From the NCBI RefSeq assembly GCF_030936135.1, contig NC_082595.1, positions 11,198,430 through 11,262,429 of the forward strand: a DNA stretch of 64,000 bases. Reading direction: 5' to 3'. The stretch comes from Gavia stellata. Lineage: Eukaryota; Chordata; Aves; Gaviiformes; Gaviidae. A program made the position numbers and the translations under genes. Below the pieces are notes generated by a model. It ran no database searches. It saw nothing but the letters and a program-made list of their open reading frames with translations, and was not told the origin of the DNA. This document shows positions 37,901 to 50,400 of the stretch, piece by piece. Numbering within the stretch: the stretch's first letter is position 1; each line of letters opens with the position of its first letter.

Positions 37901-40692
37901 AGATTTGAGCAGAATTAGTAAAGAAAATTTTAAGCATACTTCAGGAATTTTTAGTTTTTAAGGATTCAGTAGGTAATACTTTAATCTCTGTGTAGTCCTG
38001 AACCATTGTTTCAGTTTAAGTGCATCTCTGCAAAGGTGCATAAACAAAACACACATACGCCTCAAAAAGTATCACATTCAACCCAGAAGTTTCTCTTATT
38101 TCTATTGTAAGACCATGTGGTACTATTGTACCTGGTGTTCAGCTGAAGCAAATGGGAATAATTTAAGAATCCCAGGTGGGATTTCCACACAATAATAATT
38201 CATATGCATATTACAGTTCTTAAGGAGTGCCCTATTCCATACATCAACGGTGACAATTCCTGCCGATGGGGAAAGTCTTGACAGATAACAAGTTTACTGT
38301 ACTTTCTGACTACCTCCAGTGGTAAGTAATTTACCATCCATCCAGTAAAGTTATTATAAGACTAATGTCCTGTTGCTTATTAATTAGCAGCTCAACAAGC
38401 CATTTAAGTAGGAAAGAAATGCACAGTAAGCTGCTTCCTGCCATCCCACTTATTTGCTTTAACAAATGGTTGCAGAGTTTGCAACACATCCCATTGAGCA
38501 AACCCGGCAGGATTCCTGAAAGCAGCATTGTTCGAAACACATCCCTGCATCTAACTCAGGAATATTCATTCTGACACCGTGAAATCTTTCTTCCTTCACC
38601 ACAGGAAGGGGGATGGTCTAAGGAGGTCATTTTAGGCGACTGAAAGAAACCCTCCAACCCCTGTGCAGCATTCCCAAAATTAATTCACTGTGTATAGTGT
38701 ACCAAGAAAGCCAGAGCTGAGCCCCCAGTCTCAAACAAAAGTAACTTTGCCTTTTAATGTGAACTGACTCCACTGGATAGCGCTGCATTTCATAGTGGAG
38801 ATACTGATCTTGAATTGTTTTAAACTGACCTCATATTTGCCTGTCTATTTTGGAGACCATAGTTTTAGGTGGAGTCCTGACATCACTGAAAACAGTGGAA
38901 ATGTCTCTCATTCCCATCATTCAACCTTGTAATTTTAGGCACAGTAGCACAAACTAGGTATCTACCTACCTGACCTGTGGACAAAGTCAGATACTTGTGC
39001 GTCCAGTTTGACCTAGACTACACCTGCACAAATTTAAAGCTAAATTGAGCTCAAATAAGTACTGCCCTCTTAGCTTTGTTTCAAAGTTGCCCTGCAGAAT
39101 TCGAGTACTGCAAAGAGGAAAACCAGAGCAGGCAATCCATCCCCTCTTTCTGGCTCTGCAGCAGCCACACCAAGGAGCAGAAACATTCCAATACCTCATT
39201 GTTTCATTTTCCATGAAATTAAAAATAAAAATTATCCATTTCACCGGATATTATAAGAATTTCAGCACCAGCTACAAGTTTTGTGTTCTTGGTGTAGAGA
39301 GTGAATGGAAATGTAAGATAGAAACACCATGCTACAGCTAGTCACACATGCTGTGGTCCATACACAGGTTGCTGTTCCTGGAAGACTTCCCAAATTACCA
39401 CAGCTCCTATTCACTTTGAAAGCTCTAATTTGATTTTTTTTCTGGAGCTCTCTTTCTAGAGGAGAAAATGACAACGATCACAAAACTTTGATAATGTGCA
39501 TAATAAAAAGCAGACCTCACTATCCTCCTCATTTGTATGGCAGTATATTAGCATTTTGATTTGCCCTGTTTGCAACACCAGTTTGTGGACCAGCCGTGGA
39601 AGTCTCCTTTTCTATTCAAAAGGTTGAGTGTGTGGTGCCAGACATGCAAGAGCTCCCTCTCTGTTCCAGCAAGGGCTTCCTAACTTCTCAGTTCTAGGGA
39701 TTAGAGAACTTCTGTTCTGCAGCATAGAGAACTCCTTTGATACCAGTAGGAGTTAGAGAAAACTAAAACTGTGCTTATTCTTTTCCTCTGCCTCATGAAG
39801 TGCAGTGGGATTTAAATACTGGGAACCACAGACGAAAGACAACACAGCAGAGGTTTTCCTACTCTCTAAGAAACCATTCTTTCACAGATGTGGTCTTTAT
39901 TTGACAAGCTCTCTACTGAGCATGAGATCAAGCAAAGCAGACCAGAGTCGACTTTCAATGAAACTCAACAGCTTTTCTTGATTCATGTAGGACTTGACTC
40001 CAAGCATAAGACATCTGGCACAAGCTTTGGATGCTAGGATGTCATGTTTACTTATTTCTTCCCTTTGAATACACACAGATACACGCATATGGAAGTGGCA
40101 TGAGATAATTTTGTTAAAACCCCATTTATTTATTTAGTGCATTCACTTCCCACCATTCATTATTGCTGCTTAAAGTACTTCATCTCAGGGAGAACCTTAT
40201 TAGAAACCAATGATATAACATATGGTCATGTTTGCTGCTCTGTACACAGAGTACTTTGACAAAAGAGCAGAATCATCACAAGATATAAAAAGCAGAGGTT
40301 CAGAAGGTCAGTTTTGTTATGCATGTATGAGAATCTGGTTTTTTTCTATACTCACCCTAAACAGAGTATTCTGCTCAGAGTGACTGTGGCTTGTGCCATA
40401 ACTGTATCATGCATTTTCTATGGCTATGCAACCAAAGCCAAGGGATGAATGCAGGGTAGTCTCTACCTTACATGTGACAATGAGAAAACAACCCCGCCCC
40501 TAATGTTCTGCATGAGTCTATTTTTCTATCACTTGTCTATATAGTTCCCTATAGTTTAGGGATATAACAAGGTCTCATCAGAATCAACAGCTTAAAAGCT
40601 TTTGCTGATCATGTGGGGTGTACTGTGTGTGTACCACTTTAACTGCAAAATTCAAACCAGGGTAAAAGGATGAAGCATCAGACCAGAATCAG
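28911..40692. other. Anonymous non-coding DNA
   Basis: Almost 12 kb carries no recognisable gene. The longest frames (153 codons at 30268-30729 plus; 142 codons at 34819-35247 plus, starting with GTG) have no conserved motif and look accidental. Simple sequence includes CT- and TTTA-rich patches near 34143-34195 and a run of eight C at 31443. Several stretches are very AT-rich, for example 29460-29900. Confidence 0.6.
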
Positions 40693-40768
40693 AGAATCTG
40701 AATTCCATTTGTGGCTCTGCTACAGTCTTGATAGGCAGAGCAACACAAATCATTCATCTCTGTGTGAA
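40693..40768 (+). repeat. MIR-type SINE fossil
   Basis: The order CTGAATTCCATTTGTGGCTC, TGCTAC, then AATCATTCATCTCTGTG resembles the MIR core: a ggttcgaatcc-like B box, a ggctctgccac-like segment, then cacttcatctctgtg. It is strongly diverged. Identification is from memory of the family. Confidence 0.45.
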
Positions 40769-43491
40769 GTCTACTGAAAGCAGGACTTCTCTGCAGGAGT
40801 GGAGAAAAACAGAAATTTCATCTAAGTAACATCTGCAAAATGCAGGAAGGTAATGGGCTAAAAGCTCTCAGCCTTTCAAAATAATAAAGGTGATGGCCAG
40901 AGCCCACCTTCATTAAATATTTTTTCTCTTCTCATGAAATGACCAGACTGAAAATCCTGAAATATTTTTGGCAGAGCAAAATTTACAGGACATATTTTTT
41001 ATAAAAAGAGACAAAACAAAGAAACCCTACTGCTCTTAAAATAGCACTAGGAATCAACTAAACATTAGGTACTTAAAGACAGAACTTAACACTGACACGT
41101 AGAAAGGAATACATTTCCCCTGGGGCCTCTGCAAATCCATTTGAGTACTCCTGATACGATTACTTGCACCTTCAAACTTCATGTTTTCTTTCTTTCTTTC
41201 TTTCCTGAGCTGGAAATGAGCTCCAAGATGAAGACAAACAGAAATAGTAATGCTGAATTTATAGCTGAAGTTACCAGAATCAAAATTCCTATCTTGGGAA
41301 AACTAGATTTTTTTTTTAAAAGCCCCAGATCCTGGAGTAGGATAAAAATTTCAGCTTTTCATTGAAACTGGAGTTTCTATTCAGCCTTCGTATTTGTAGA
41401 AAGCTACCTGAAACACAGCTGGACTGCAGCCAAAAGCCAAGAAATCGAAATTATGATAGAAAACGCAAATGAAGCAAAGCTCTAAAATTATTTTTAAGGC
41501 ATTAACACATTTTTTGTGATCAGATTTCTGATATTTTGCTATTCACATTTGGCAATGCTGAGGAGGAGATCCAAATGACACCAGTTGACAGTCCACTGTA
41601 AAATGAGACTGTCTTAGCCTGTGGCCAAATTAGTTCTTTTGTGACATTTTTGCTTTAACATTTAATAGTGCTTGCTCAGGTAAGGAAGAGAAGGTAGATG
41701 GGGAGTGCCTCAGCCATCTGAAATAATCCCTGCAATTTTAGTCTTTACTTTGAATCATTACCCTAAAAATTCAAGGTAGCTACTTTGGAAAGTAATACAA
41801 CAAAAAAAGGAGAGGCTGTTCTTCAGGAAAACCAGGCTGGTACATTTAGCAGGCAAAAAACAACAACAGAGGAAGGGGTATTGTACAATTTCGTTTTACA
41901 TCACATCATGTTTCCAGTTGAATTTATAATTAGCTACAATTTATTCAAATTTGGCCTTTACTGGATTTAATAAACTATGATGTTCCCTACCGCCCTTTAA
42001 CAAAACTGCATGGCAACAAGAAGCAATGGAGTTAATGACGGGCATCAAGAAAATAGTACTGGACAAGCTGATAAACTCAATCTGTACATCATCATACAGC
42101 TATTTTTTTTCCCAAAGCCTGATTTCGCTCAATTAGAGAAGAACTGGGAGATGTGCTGAATGTTATTGGAAAGCCATTGTCAAATTCTATAAAATAAGAT
42201 ACGAAGTTTGGCTCACTAATAGAATTCGCATCCAAAAATCAAATACTAGGGAAGCGAAGGTTTCAGCAGGGTCAACTGCTACACCTGAGTTGGCAGAGAA
42301 GCGTTAGGACAGCAGTCACTGCCTCCTAAGCTCCAGTTCTGCTAAGTGGCATGGCCACCTGCCCATTGCTGCCTGCCAAATGTATGCCGCTACTAATTAT
42401 AACTAGTTCAAATACGAATGAGTAAAGCGAAGCAGGGAGCCCATTATTACACAGAAATACTATAAAGCACGGCCTTATTTTACCTACATGAAAGACAGAT
42501 TTTTGTCACTCGATAGCAGTGTGAGCAGAATCCCACTAATTTCTATGTGGCAAATCCAGTGACTCTCAGCAACAAAACTGCAGCTCCTGCTCTTTTTCTC
42601 AGAATAGATTTATTAGTTAGGTGCTACAGTGAAGTCTCCTATTCCTTGCTTTTTATCAGCTGTATAATTTGGGTTCAATATCCTGAATATTGGGTGGCCT
42701 TGTTCCATTTCACCCAGTAACTTGCTGAATTCTGTAATAAATGAGTAATTCTTTGCACTTTTTTTTTATGAATCTATCTCTTCCACCTAGGTGCCAGCCA
42801 CTAAAACACTCGCCAGTGTTTCCAGGTATTCAATTTCTCCTCATCTGTAGCTTCTGCGGTTTGAGTCTCATTTGAGGATGACAGTGCCAGTTCCCTGTCT
42901 AGCTAGGGACAGAGAAGGAAGACACTCAATGTGCTGCATGCACATTGTCAATACGTCTTTTTGTTTGCTTTTCTACAAAGAAGGAACAATTCTACAAGGC
43001 TCATTTCCTCCATCAGACTCAGAACTATGGAACAGCCCTTACGACCTTGCAATTGTGTCTCACGGGCAAGACACAATCGAGACAGGGACAAAGGGCTTCT
43101 CAAAGAAATGTTTCCAGGACAATACCGCATACTACACTCCTGCAGTACAGTGATCGTCCATTAGGCTGACTGTAAGCACAGAAACACAGCATTCCTGCTA
43201 ATTACTTACAACAGTACAGACATACAGCGTTGAGACACTCGGTGTCACTGCTTTTCCTCAGCTCCTTCCTTCATAGGACACCAGGGCCACTTTCCTGCTC
43301 TGCACCTTCCACTATGCCACCATTTCTCTCCTCGTCCTCAGCACGTGACTTGATATGACCATCAGGAGCTGGCACTGCCTGTCATAACAGGACCCGCATT
43401 TAGCTCATCGCCCCATCTCCCACAACTTCTTACAACAACTTCAGCCATTACATCAAGTCTGCACAAGCCCAGGATGCAAACCCAGGGTATA
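40769..43491. other. Non-coding DNA
   Basis: No gene is visible. A short TTTC microsatellite lies at 41184-41204. Three overlapping plus frames near 42872-43169 are all open, which points to low stop-codon density by chance rather than coding. Confidence 0.6.
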
Positions 43492-44625
43492 CGTATCAGG
43501 TTTGCGTGGCAAGGTTTTGGTAGCAGGGGGGCTACAGGGCTGGCTTCTGTGAGAAGCTGCTAGAAGCTTCCCTTATGTCCGGTAGAGCCAATGCCAGCCG
43601 GCTCCAAGACAAACCTGCTGCTGGCCAAGGCTGAGCCCATCAGCGATGGTGGTCGCACCTCTGGGATAACAGATTTAAGAAAGGGGAAAAAACCCTGTGC
43701 AACTGCAGCTGAAGAGAGGAGTGAGAATATGTGAGAGGAACAACTCTGCAGACACCAAGGTCAGTGAAGAAGGAGGGGGAGCAGGTGCTCCAGGTACCTG
43801 AGCAGAGATTCCCCTGCAGCCCGTGGTGAAGACCGTGGTGAGGCAGGCTGTGCCCCTGCAGCCCATGGAGGTCCACAGTGGAGCAGATATCCACCTGCAG
43901 CCCATGGAGGACCCCACGCCGGAGCAGGTGGATGCCCGAAGGAAGCTGTGACCCCATGCGAAGCCTGCGCTGGAGCAAGCTCCTGGCAGGATCTGTGGAC
44001 TCGTGGAGAGAGAGGAGCCCACGCTGGAGCAGGTTTGCTGGCAGGACTTGTGACCCCACGGGGGACCCATACTGGAGCAGTCTGTTCCTGAAGAACTGCA
44101 CCCCGTGGAAAGCACCCACGCTGGAGCAGTTTATGAAGAACTGCAGCCTGTATGAAGGACTCACATTGGAGAAGTTCATGGAGGACTGTCTCCCATAGGA
44201 GGGACCCCATGCTGGAGCAGGGGAAGAATTTGAAGAGTCCTTCTCCCAAAGAGGAAGGAGCAGCAGAGACAACATGTGATGAACCGACCGCAACCCCCAT
44301 TCCCTTGTGCCGCTGGGAGTGAGGAGGTACAGAAATCAGGAGTAAAGTTGAGCCCAGGAAGAAGGGAGGGGTGGGGGGGAGGTGTTTTTAAGATTTTGTT
44401 TCATTTCTCATTATCCTACTCTGATTTGATTGGTGATAAATCAAATTAATTTTTCCCCAAGTCGAGTCTGTTTTGCCCATGATGGTAATTGCTGAGTGAT
44501 CCCCCTGTCCTTATCTCGATCCACAAGCCTTTCATTCTATTTTCTCTCCCCTGTCCAGCTGAGAAGGGGAGCGATAGAGCGGCTTTGGTGGGCACCTGGC
44601 ATCCAGCCAGGGTCAGCCCACCACA
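43492..44625 (+). mobile_element. Solo LTR of an avian endogenous retrovirus
   Basis: This block of about 1.13 kb matches an LTR type I recall from many bird genomes. It runs from a TGTATTGGG-like start (here CGTATCAGG) with GTTTGCGTGGCAAGGTTTTG to an end in GTCAGCCCACCACA. The outer bases fit the retroviral TG...CA rule apart from a T-to-C change at the first base. Inside are a quasi-tandem repeat zone (43870-44220) and a degenerate poly(A) signal (GATAAA near 44434) followed by a T-rich stretch. No gag, pol or env is found on either side, so this is a solo LTR left by LTR-LTR recombination. The probable direct repeats at the borders (GTATAC-like and ATGTAC-like) are imperfect, indicating age. 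The family name (an ERVL-type LTR) is uncertain. Confidence 0.75.
43870..44220 (+). repeat. Degenerate 45-50-bp tandem units inside the LTR
   Basis: A word of the form CTGGAGCAG recurs near 43878, 43920, 43970, 44024, 44072, 44121, 44167 (as TTGGAGAAG) and 44212. Spacing is about 41-54 bases, and each unit also carries a CCC(A/G)TGG-like word. The result is a minisatellite-like array of about eight decayed units. It produces long accidental minus-strand frames (up to 217 codons) because the unit spacing and GC content suppress stops. Confidence 0.7.
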
Positions 44626-45262
44626 ATGTACAGCTTGTTTTGTTCCCTAGAGCCCTGTCTGTGCAACAAGCCCCAGGAAAACACACCAACGCTGATCAAT
44701 ACCCATCAATGAAATGGGCCGTTTCATTAGCAGCAGAGCTCTGGAGGCAGCCTCTCTCACTGCAAGCTGGCTGGACACCACCGCGAGCTGCTTTCAATTT
44801 CATCCCCTACAATTTGACGCATCACTGGCAGACAACAGATGAAAAAGGCAGGTAGGTTGTATTCATTCCATCACCGGTTTTACTGTAAAAAACCAGGCAG
44901 CTTGGGAAATAAAACATTGCCTCATTTTCTCCTTTTAGTATGTGAAATTCAAGTCAAAAGCTAGAAGGTTTTCTAGCATACAAAGACACATAACTCACAA
45001 TGAAGATGACAAGCACTGTTGTTGATAGGACTCTGGAAACTTTCAACATCATTGTATTGGCTTTGGACCTGACACTGACTCAGCCCATACTGTGGCTGAA
45101 GCTACAGCCAGTAAAACCAGGAGCTGAACACACTATGCTTCTCTGCTTCCATCTTTCTAAGTACCAGGTTCAGGAGCCAAAGTCATAACTCATTTAAGGT
45201 CTATTGCTGACCTGTCATTTAGATGACTGCTCCAAGCAAAGAGTATCAGATAATGAAAAATT

Positions 45263-45286
45263 GGGGGGGGGGGGGGGGGGGGGGGG
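45263..45286 (+). repeat. G24 homopolymer
   Basis: Twenty-four uninterrupted G are followed by TGTGTGTG. It is not inside any repeat I recognise. It is a potential quadruplex on the plus strand and a site where length is likely to vary between individuals or be misassembled. Confidence 0.95.
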
Positions 45287-46011
45287 TGTGTGTGGAAAGC
45301 AGTGATTTATAGAACTAAGTTAACATGCAAAAATGAAGCTGAGCAATTAAACTTTCAAGAGGCTGCCATTGATCAGAATCAATCAGTGGCAGTCAGAACA
45401 GTGAATAAACAACTTTCATGTCAGGCTAATCTGAGGTGATGAAGAGAAACCTGCTTTGGAAAGGACTCCTGGAACAGGCCACCTTTGATGGCCACAAGAG
45501 AAAGCCTTCAGAGGCATCAGCACAGCGCTTTGCTGCATGGCAAGGGCATGCTCAGGAAAGCTCAGCAACACGCACCTCAAAGGTAATTCCCTGCTCCAAA
45601 GACCCCTCAATCTCTGCAGACCTCCAAGATCTGCACACAGTTTTGTGCTTATTGCTGTTTCAGTACTATCCTGGAGTCAGGAGGCCTGAGGTCTGTGTGA
45701 CGATTACTGTTAGCAAACAGCCATTTCAGTGGACTGCTGGGGATTTTACTTTTTTGCAGAAGTAAAATTACATCCTTTCATGCTTGAAAAATGGAATAAA
45801 GAAGAGAATATGCAATTGTACAACAATAACCAAGAAACTGGGCTGGTGCACAGCTAATGCTGAGGATGATTAAAAAAACTGGCAGAGAAAATATCAGGAA
45901 AAAGGTGGCAAAAAAAAAAAATGAAGAAGGGAAAGGAGTAAAGACCTGCAGGATAAGCAGATAAAGACATAGCAAAACAGGCACTCTGGGGACAGGGTTT
46001 GAGAAAATAGT

Positions 46012-46092
46012 ATGCACAAAGGGAAAAAGAAAATGAGAATGGAAGTAGAAAAGGAGGTAAAAAAAAAAAAAAGAAATAAAAAACCAAAAGAG
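46012..46092 (+). repeat. Purine-rich tract
   Basis: About 80 bases are almost all A and G, including an A14-type run near 46059-46072. Together with A-rich sequence from 45896 it makes a strand-asymmetric region of roughly 200 bases. It is simple sequence and may form triplex-type structures. No gene is implied, although the complementary strand gives phenylalanine-rich accidental frames. Confidence 0.7.
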
Positions 46093-46894
46093 CAGATATT
46101 TGGGCCAGAATAAAGAGGAACATTGAACTGTGTGTCAGCATCCTTACACTGCACCCATCTTTGAGGTTCCTCAAATAGTAAGAGTTTCAGCCTGGATGCC
46201 TCTGCATCTCGTTTGCAATGTTTTGTTGCATTTGATAAGACAAAGCTAATCCTCTCTGTATTGTTCCTATTTGAAACTAGAAGCAACTTCTCAAAATGTT
46301 AAACAATGCAGTAGAAGAGAGATAAAGGTTTTATCTGCCATACTTTGCTGCAAGCCTCACCAAAGAGCAACCATATTTCACTGTTACAGCAGCTCAAGTA
46401 AACCTAAAAGCTAAACTGAAATCTCAGAAACCAAAAATCTATCACAGCACCAGAGAGCATGAAAACATACGAGTATGAGAAGCGAGCTGGAGCTTTTCCA
46501 ATCTGCTGCAGACTGCTGACTCTTCCAGACTGTTACACAGAGTGGTTCTGTAACAACAGTTTTTCACCTGTGATTCATTTTAAACAATAGATCTGATCCT
46601 GAGTAAGTGTTACTTATTGAGTTCGTGCTGGATGTTCCTGACACAGCGCGTTAGGGAGAGTTTAAAAAATAATAAAAATTTAAAAAATCACTTTAAAAAA
46701 GAAAAGATAGACTTTGGAAATTAATCCTTTAACTGCTTCTGCTTACAGCACTTTGATTTGCATCACAGAGCAATCAACCTGCCTGAACTGGATTCCTCTC
46801 TGCTGAACTTAAAAACTTAAAATGCTACCCAACAAACCCAGTAACCTCTTCTCTTCATGAAGCACACCGTGCATGGACGTGTGGATGTAGGCTA

Positions 46895-47220
46895 GGACTA
46901 TAGACTAATTTAGGTCAGAAGGGACCTCTAGAGGTCATCTGCTCCAGATGTCAGCAGCTCAGGTTGCTCAGGGCTTTGTTCAGCTAAGCTTCACAACCTC
47001 TCTGGCCAATCTGTTCCAGTGTTTAAATATCCTAATTCTGAAACCTTTTTCCATAATATTTAATTGTATATTCCTTTGTCGCAACTTATGACTGCTGCCT
47101 CTCATCCTGTTACTATGCAACTCTAACACAACTCTGTTCTGATCTTCTCCATACCCTCCCCTCAGAGAGCTGAAGAGAGCAGAAAGATCCCTTTCAGCCT
47201 TCCCTCCTTAAGCCTGATAT
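46895..47220 (-). mobile_element. Ancient CR1 LINE fragment, minus strand
   Basis: Read on the plus strand, the block shows the complement of a CR1 3' region in the expected order. First is TTTAGGTCAGAAGGGACCTC with AGAGGTCATCTGCTCCAG (the conserved terminus). Then come TCTGGCCAATCTGTTCCAGTG (the complement of the HWNRL coding block), CTTTTTCCATAATATTTAAT, CCTCTCATCCTGTTACTATG, and CTCCCCTCAGAGAGCTGAAG. It is heavily mutated and carries no usable frame. It is the oldest of the three CR1 copies and the only one in minus orientation. Confidence 0.8.
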
Positions 47221-47313
47221 TTTTAATGTGCACCTAAGTTACAGCATCCACTCTGAGACTGTTACACCGTGTTAACATGTTCATTTTTCTTGTCAAAAGC
47301 ATTTTGTAATCAG

Positions 47314-47461
47314 CAGACCCTCTGCATCGACTGCCGCCTGTACGGATCTGCCTCTGCCACACAAAGCTACTTGCTGATGCAGACACAGCCATATCCCGCC
47401 AGTCTGCATACAGTGAGAGCAAGGATAGCATGCCCAGGAGCACTGCAGCGCACTTAAACAG
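47314..47461 (+). other. Candidate exon (unrecognised)
   Basis: A 148-base block follows a pyrimidine-rich stretch and two adjacent acceptor-like CAGs (47311-47316, a NAGNAG arrangement). It ends at ACAG before GTATTT. A plus frame (codon start 47316) is open throughout for about 48 codons. Another plus frame is open until a TAA at 47455-47457. CpG density is above the surroundings (TCGA, CCGCC, ACGG, CCGCC, GCGC). The peptide is not recognised. The donor is weak at positions +4 and +5, and chance remains likely. Confidence 0.2.
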
Positions 47462-50400
47462 GTATTTTTTTGACTCAGCTATAAGCAGTAAGAAGCTTAA
47501 TTATATTCGCCCAAATAGGTCATTCAGCAAAACCTTTCAAGCGGATGGCCAACAAACACACCCTTGAATACAAACTCATCCCTTCAGTATTGGTTCTGGA
47601 TAAGACTTAAGAAGAATTAAAAATATTTCAGTTCTCAGAAATGTCAGTCTGAAATGGCACTTGTCTAGATGGCCGGTGGGATTTTGCTACCGTCACAATT
47701 TCATGGTCATCCTCAACGTCAACACTAATACAAAGCTAATGTGATACAGTTCTGAGTCATCGCTACTTTTTATACGTTTAAATTCTCAGTTGCTTCCAGC
47801 AGCAACTAATTGTTTATTAATTCCACCACATAAGATGCTGTAAGGGATTTACAGTAATTAATAGAAGCTAAACTGCTTTCTGCCCTGAACTGTCACTCCT
47901 GCCATGAACTAATGAAGCAGTGACTGACCCCCAAGCTCCAGAGCTGCAAATGCAAAGCTGAGTTCCGCGCTACCTTTTCCCTGGTACTTGGCAAAGGTAT
48001 CGGCTTTGTGCAAGACTGTAATATAAAACAATTCCTTCCCTTTTTTTAAAGCAACCAAGAGAGGACAATTGCATCCATCAACTCTCCATCCATCATCTTC
48101 CTGTCATCTTTCAATTTATTTCTGTCACTCTTCGTGGGAGGAAAGGTGTGTAAATGTAGCTTACAATCATGAACCCTGGTGACTATTTAGAACTGCAACC
48201 CACTCCATTGCTAATCCTCTACAATGCCTGTTCTGGATTTATTTACCTTTGCAATAAAGCTAAGAGAGTCACAGAACTGGCTGCATTTGCAGGGCATTCT
48301 TTGTACTGATAAGTATCATGAGCAGAGAGACATATGGGGAAAAACCCCTGTAAATCAGAAAGTCTGAGTCAGCTCAACTTTATGTTTTAGGTATGCAGAC
48401 AACATACATTCCACATTCATCAAACACAGCATTACTTAGATGCACTCATGATTAGTAAGACAGGAAACAGTAAAAAGAAGCCCCTCTTCCTCTGCTTGAC
48501 CCAGCCTGTCATCCAACAGACATATCCTTGCTAACATACCCAAATGCTTCTCCATTGACACTAGCCCAGAGTTTCCAAAGAGCTAGATGATACACTTGCT
48601 AGGGTGCCAAGTGAGTTGATCCCCCTTCCAAATCACAAACCAATTTTTCTTAAATGATGAAAAGGTGGCTGCAGAGCAGTTAGGCTCATTTTAATGGAGA
48701 GCAGCTGTAAATGCTGGCATGTATAATTAGTAAAATAATGCCGCAAATATTTAGATAACAAAAACTACAACAAGCTCTGTGATGACAAAGGTAAGAGTGA
48801 TAAGCAGCCATGATTTAAAACAAACTAATTATGTCCAATAAATCTTTTCTCTTTCTGGATAAAGAACATAGGAAGTTTACTAAATCTGGTCATGAGCTAA
48901 ACATAGTGGGATGGAGTGCAGCTGCAGAAATGTCAAACTATCCTCACAAGGTTATACTTGACATTCTGGCAGAAATGCAAACAACAGAAACTTGGAAGAA
49001 GAATTCCTAAGTGTCCTTAAAGAACTATAATTAGTTATTGCAGGTCAAAACTATACCAAATAGCAGGATGGTGACGAGAGCAAAAGGAAAGCAGATTTTG
49101 CCTCTTAAACTTTGCCATTAAGTAAAAGAAATAAATGACAGGCACCCCAAAATTCAGATGCTAATACAGTATTCTGGAGCAATCCTAACGTGGTAGTGAT
49201 CATATTGGTATGCAAAGCTGTACAACTGATTGATGCTTCTTCTTTTGAGTTATGAAATAAAATCTTGTTCTTCAATGCAAATTCTATTTCAGCTTCAATT
49301 CAATTTCATCTATACATTCTAACTTGAATTGCCAAGGAAAAAAAATACAGATTTTTTACATATTAACTTCTTAAAATGGTCTAACACAAACTGTTGCCCG
49401 CTTTAGAAGTAAAAAAAAAAAAAAACCCTCAACAAAAAAAATCACAGAATATTATTTTTGCTATGAGTTTCCTGCCTTTTTTTTGCAGCAACATGGACTG
49501 GATTGCAAATATGAAGCCACAGTGAAAGCATGGCCTCAGTGAATGACTTCCACATAAGCACTCTTGTGTACAGTCATTTGCTCAACATACATTTAGCATA
49601 ATGACAAAAATGCATTTTCCCATCCCCTAGCAAGTTTTTCTTTCTGCACTACAAAAGACAGTACCTGAAGTTCAAACCACAACTAGTGGGGAGCAGTTTC
49701 AATGCCTTAAGGTTCTACTGTTGACTGTCTACATGCTTGACAGATGTGCCACAGGTAAACAGAAACTATTTTAAAAAACCCAAACCCTTTGTAATTATAT
49801 TGATGTTAAACTCATATTCTGAAAAGAACTACTGCATGCTTGCAAGTCTAGGGGGAAAAACAAACAAACCAACCTGCTCCATTACCATGGGCATCTATTC
49901 GTGGTGTAGCTACAGGGCTTCTTCAATATTGCTCAAAAAGTCAGACTAGAACTTTATTTTACAAGAAAAATGTACTTGCCCTCTGAAGTGACAAAGATGA
50001 CAATACTTCTAATGAAATATATTTTAAAATATATGGTTTTTTAGCAGAAAGAACTCACTCAAGAGTCCCCACAAATTCCCACTCACTTGCCCCTCACCCA
50101 CGTCTAACATTGTTGAGCTATTTTTTCACTTGCCATAATCCAGGTTGTCTAAGAGATATCAATTCTGTGTGTCCTTCAGTGTTATGGGGTATCAAACTCT
50201 TTGTTGGGATAAAAAGCTCCATGCCATGTCTCCAGCAAACTGTTTTTTCCTCCTTTGTCAAGGGAAAAATGCCATACTATTAGAACTAGATTAAAAGAAA
50301 CCAGAGCTCAATTGCCAGACAAGCAGTTTACATTTATGATCTGGAGGCCAAACAATGTCTGTGCGTCACTTGAAATATAATAAAGAATGGAGAGGCTGTC

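Larger units (their letters stand above)
44626..46894. other. Non-coding DNA with homopurine and poly-G tracts
   Basis: No gene is supported. Apart from the G run and purine-rich tract listed separately, I see nothing of note. A short segment near 45673 (GGAGTCAGGAGGCCTGAGG) faintly resembles a MIR 5' part, but this is too short to call. Confidence 0.6.

Noticed and set aside
43640..44300. Three overlapping minus-strand frames of 217, 146 and 179 codons
   Set aside because: They lie antisense within the LTR and its internal tandem units. Several frames are open at once, as expected from repetitive GC-rich sequence, and none resembles a retroviral or host protein.
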